The position numbers and the translations under genes are program-made. Under the pieces are notes generated by a model. That model saw nothing but the letters and a program-made list of their open reading frames with translations. It had not been told where the DNA came from and did no database searches. Shown piece after piece: positions 5,784-8,356 of a stretch of DNA of 8,356 nt (position 1 is the first letter of the stretch; each line of letters opens with the position of its first letter). This DNA comes from Burkholderiales bacterium (GTDB lineage Bacteria > Pseudomonadota > Gammaproteobacteria > Burkholderiales > Burkholderiaceae), in the NCBI GenBank assembly GCA_947372535.1, contig CANBUA010000221.1, positions 1 through 8,356 of the forward strand, written 5' to 3'.

Positions 5784-8356
5784 ATGGCCGTGACCACCGT
5801 CGCACAATTCGCCGCGGAGCTCAATCGCCCGGCTGCGACACTGCTGGAGCAGCTCCATTCTGCAGGCGTCGCCAAGGGCGCCCCAGAGGACGTGCTCACG
5901 GAGGCTGACAAAGAGCGTCTGCTCGATCACCTGCGCTCCTCGCACGGCTCTGCCGGCTCGGACCGCAAAAAGATCACCCTGACGCGCAAGTCGACCACCG
6001 AAATCAAGCAGGCCGATGCATCGGGCAAGGCCCGCACCATCCAGGTTGAAGTCAAGAAGAAGCGTGTGTTCGTCAAGCGTGACGAAGCCGGTGAAGAAGG
6101 TGTGTCGGCCGAACAGGCCGCGGCAGACGATGCCGACCTGCAACGCCGCGAGGAGGAAGCTCGCTCGCAAGCTGAAGAGTTGGCCCGCCAAGAGGCTGAG
6201 CTGGCCGAACAGCGCCGCCTGCGTGACGAAAAAGAGCGTGCCGAGCGTGAAGCCGCCGCCGCCGCCCGCGAGCGTGAAGAGCAGGCTCGTTTGGCCGCAC
6301 TGGCTGCTGCACCTGCGGCTGAAGCCCCTGCGCCAGTGGCCACTGGCGAAAGCAAGGCTGCCGCTGATGCGACCGTGAAGGTCGAAGCCGCTGCCCGCCG
6401 TGCCGCCGCCCAGGCCGTGGCCCAAGCTGAAGCCTCGGCCTTGAACTCCGCTGCCCGTGCCTCCAAACAAGCCCGCGCCGAACCGGCCGCGCCTGCTGCT
6501 GCGGCCGTGGTCGAAGCTCCTGCTGCGGTGACTGCCGCCGCTGCTGCGCCCGTGCCAGCCGCTCCGGTTGCTGAGCCTGCCGCACCAGCCGTGGCTGCAC
6601 CGCCCGCTGTGCGTGTGGTCCGCGCTGCTGACATCGAAGCCGAAGAACAAAAGCGCCTGGGTGACCTGGCCCGCCGCCGCAAGGCCGCCGAAGACGAGGC
6701 AGCGGCCATCCGCGCCATGATGTCGGCGCCCAAGAAGGTGCTGACAGCCAAGAAGCCCGAGCCACCCAAGCCGGCCCCTGAAGCCATCAAGGGCACCATC
6801 CACAAGCCCAAGGGTGCGCCTGGCGCCCCTGCGGCCGGTGCTGGTGCAGCGGCCAAGCCTGGCGACAAAAAGTCGGTCAAGTCCGAGAAGCTGTCCTCCA
6901 GCTGGGCGGCCGATGACAAGAAGCGTGGCGCACCGCCCAAGGGTGGTCGCACGGATTCGGGTGCCAACCGTGGTGGCTGGAAAGCCCCTGGCGGCAGCCG
7001 TGGCGGACGCCGTGGCGATCGTGGTGGCGACAGCCAATCCACCTTCGTGGCGCCGACCGAGCCGCAAATCATCGAAGTGCATGTGCCCGAAACCATCTCC
7101 GTGTCCGATCTGGCGCACAAGATGTCGGTCAAGGCCTCCGAAGTCATCAAACAGATGATGAAGCTGGGTCAGATGGTCACCATCAACCAGCAGCTGGACC
7201 AGGAAACGGCCATGATCGTGGTCGAAGAAATGGGCCACACGGCCATGGCGGCCAAGCTGGACGATCCGGATGCCTTCCTCGAGGAAGAACACGGCGAACA
7301 AAACGCCGAGGCCGTGCCTCGCGCACCAGTGGTCACCGTCATGGGTCACGTCGACCACGGCAAGACCTCGCTGCTGGACTACATCCGCACCACGCGTGTG
7401 GCCTCCGGTGAAGCCGGCGGCATCACGCAGCACATCGGCGCGTATCACGTGAACACGCCTCGCGGCATGATCACCTTCCTGGACACCCCAGGCCACGAGG
7501 CCTTCACGGCCATGCGTGCTCGCGGTGCCAAGGCCACCGACATCGTCATTCTGGTGGTGGCGGCGGACGACGGCGTGATGCCCCAGACCAAGGAAGCCAT
7601 CCACCATGCCAAGGCAGCCGGTGTGCCCGTGGTCGTGGCGATCAACAAGATCGACAAGCCCGGCGTCAACCTGGACCGCGTCAAGCAGGAACTGGTCGCC
7701 GAGGAAGTCGTGCCTGAAGAGTACGGCGGCTCCTCGCCTTTCGTGCCCGTGTCGGCCAAGACCGGTATCGGCATCGACGACCTGCTGGAGCAAGTGCTCT
7801 TGCAAGCCGAAGTGCTGGAACTGAAGGCGCCCACGACCTCCATGGCCAAGGGCCTGGTGATCGAAGCCAAGCTGGACAAGGGCCGCGGCCCCGTGGCCAC
7901 CGTGCTGGTTCAGTCTGGCACCCTCAAGCGTGGTGACGTGGTCCTGGCCGGTGCCAGCTACGGTCGTGTTCGTGCCATGTTGGACGAAAACGGCAAAGCC
8001 ACGAACGAGGCTGGCCCGTCTATCCCGGTCGAAATCCAAGGTTTGGCTGAAGTGCCCGCCGCAGGTGACGAGTTCATGGTGCTGTCCGACGAGCGTCGTG
8101 CGCGTGAAATCGCCACCTTCCGCCAAGGCAAGTACCGCAACGTCAAGCTGGCCAAGCAACAGGCCGCCAAGCTGGAGAACATCTTCGGCGAAATGGGCGC
8201 TGGCGCAACCCAGACCCTGGGCCTGATCATCAAGGCCGACGTGCAAGGTTCGCAAGAAGCCCTGGCTCAGTCGCTGCTCAAGCTCTCGACCGACGAGATC
8301 AAGGTGCAGATCGTTCATGCCGCCGTCGGTGGCATCAGCGAGTCGGACGTCAACCT
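5784..8356 (+). CDS. infB: Translation initiation factor IF-2, 5' portion (3' end outside window)
   Basis: IF-2 is the GTPase that brings fMet-tRNA to the 30S subunit and promotes subunit joining. The frame is open from the ATG at 5784 to the window edge, giving 857 codons. Residues 1-50 form the first IF2_N domain, followed by a basic stretch (61-98), a Glu/Arg/Ala helical region (about 115-175) and Ala/Pro-rich sequence (about 175-275). A Gly/Arg-rich RGG-like segment lies at 387-416 and a second IF2_N domain at about 427-490. The G domain is complete: GHVDHGKT (521-528), GGIT (545-548), DTPGHE (567-572), NKID (621-624) and SAK (657-659). Domain II and the start of domain III follow. By comparison with E. 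coli, about 160 residues including the fMet-binding C2 domain lie beyond the edge. The G domain begins about 120 residues later than in E. coli IF-2. Confidence 0.98.
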   Translation, partial: MAVTTVAQFAAELNRPAATLLEQLHSAGVAKGAPEDVLTEADKERLLDHLRSSHGSAGSDRKKITLTRKSTTEIKQADASGKARTIQVEVKKKRVFVKRDEAGEEGVSAEQAAADDADLQRREEEARSQAEELARQEAELAEQRRLRDEKERAEREAAAAAREREEQARLAALAAAPAAEAPAPVATGESKAAADATVKVEAAARRAAAQAVAQAEASALNSAARASKQARAEPAAPAAAAVVEAPAAVTAAAAAPVPAAPVAEPAAPAVAAPPAVRVVRAADIEAEEQKRLGDLARRRKAAEDEAAAIRAMMSAPKKVLTAKKPEPPKPAPEAIKGTIHKPKGAPGAPAAGAGAAAKPGDKKSVKSEKLSSSWAADDKKRGAPPKGGRTDSGANRGGWKAPGGSRGGRRGDRGGDSQSTFVAPTEPQIIEVHVPETISVSDLAHKMSVKASEVIKQMMKLGQMVTINQQLDQETAMIVVEEMGHTAMAAKLDDPDAFLEEEHGEQNAEAVPRAPVVTVMGHVDHGKTSLLDYIRTTRVASGEAGGITQHIGAYHVNTPRGMITFLDTPGHEAFTAMRARGAKATDIVILVVAADDGVMPQTKEAIHHAKAAGVPVVVAINKIDKPGVNLDRVKQELVAEEVVPEEYGGSSPFVPVSAKTGIGIDDLLEQVLLQAEVLELKAPTTSMAKGLVIEAKLDKGRGPVATVLVQSGTLKRGDVVLAGASYGRVRAMLDENGKATNEAGPSIPVEIQGLAEVPAAGDEFMVLSDERRAREIATFRQGKYRNVKLAKQQAAKLENIFGEMGAGATQTLGLIIKADVQGSQEALAQSLLKLSTDEIKVQIVHAAVGGISESDVN

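Noticed and set aside
5927..7150. A 407-codon Ala/Ser-rich open frame on the minus strand within infB
   Set aside because: It reflects the repetitive Ala/Glu codons of the IF-2 linker read backwards; no ribosome binding site or conserved motif.
5601..8318. A 905-codon open frame on the minus strand opposite nusA and infB
   Set aside because: It lies entirely antisense to well-conserved nusA and infB, has a His/Gly/Arg-rich low-complexity translation with no recognisable domain, and is explained by the biased codon usage of GC-rich genes leaving one antisense frame free of stops.

Overview
The window is GC-rich, gene-dense chromosomal DNA. It looks like a betaproteobacterium of the order Burkholderiales, possibly Comamonadaceae-like. 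That placement rests on the protein sequences, on a second C-terminally extended infA copy outside a ribosomal-protein cluster, and on a very long Ala-rich IF-2. It is inference, not a database result. There are no mobile elements, CRISPR arrays, tRNAs or rRNAs, and no sign of recent transfer.

Layout. (1) Bases 1-201, plus strand: the 3' end of a phosphatidylserine decarboxylase gene (psd), including its LGST self-cleavage site. (2) Bases 231-3366, minus strand, read right to left: fabI (enoyl-ACP reductase), a 271-base gap, infA (an 85-residue IF-1 paralogue), trhO (tRNA U34 hydroxylase) and an RluA-family pseudouridine synthase. The last three are tightly packed and form a small translation/RNA-modification cluster converging on psd. 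(3) Bases 3367-3664: a divergent intergenic region. It holds a plus-strand promoter candidate, a long imperfect hairpin and a textbook intrinsic terminator (GNRA-looped stem followed by eight T), all before rimP. This is the most interesting part of the window: a candidate attenuated leader RNA. (4) Bases 3665-8356, plus strand: rimP-nusA-infB, the conserved transcription/translation operon. rimP and nusA overlap by ATGA. infB starts 65 bases after nusA and runs off the right edge, so only its first 857 codons are visible.

How it works together. RimP matures the 30S subunit, NusA controls pausing, termination and antitermination by RNA polymerase, and IF-2 and IF-1 act in initiation on the 30S subunit. 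TrhO and the pseudouridine synthase modify structural RNA. An intrinsic terminator just ahead of rimP would let NusA, or another elongation or ribosome-status signal, set how much polymerase enters the operon. A similar attenuated rimP leader has been proposed in Gammaproteobacteria. The core genes are ordinary housekeeping genes; the non-coding leader is where unreported biology is most likely.
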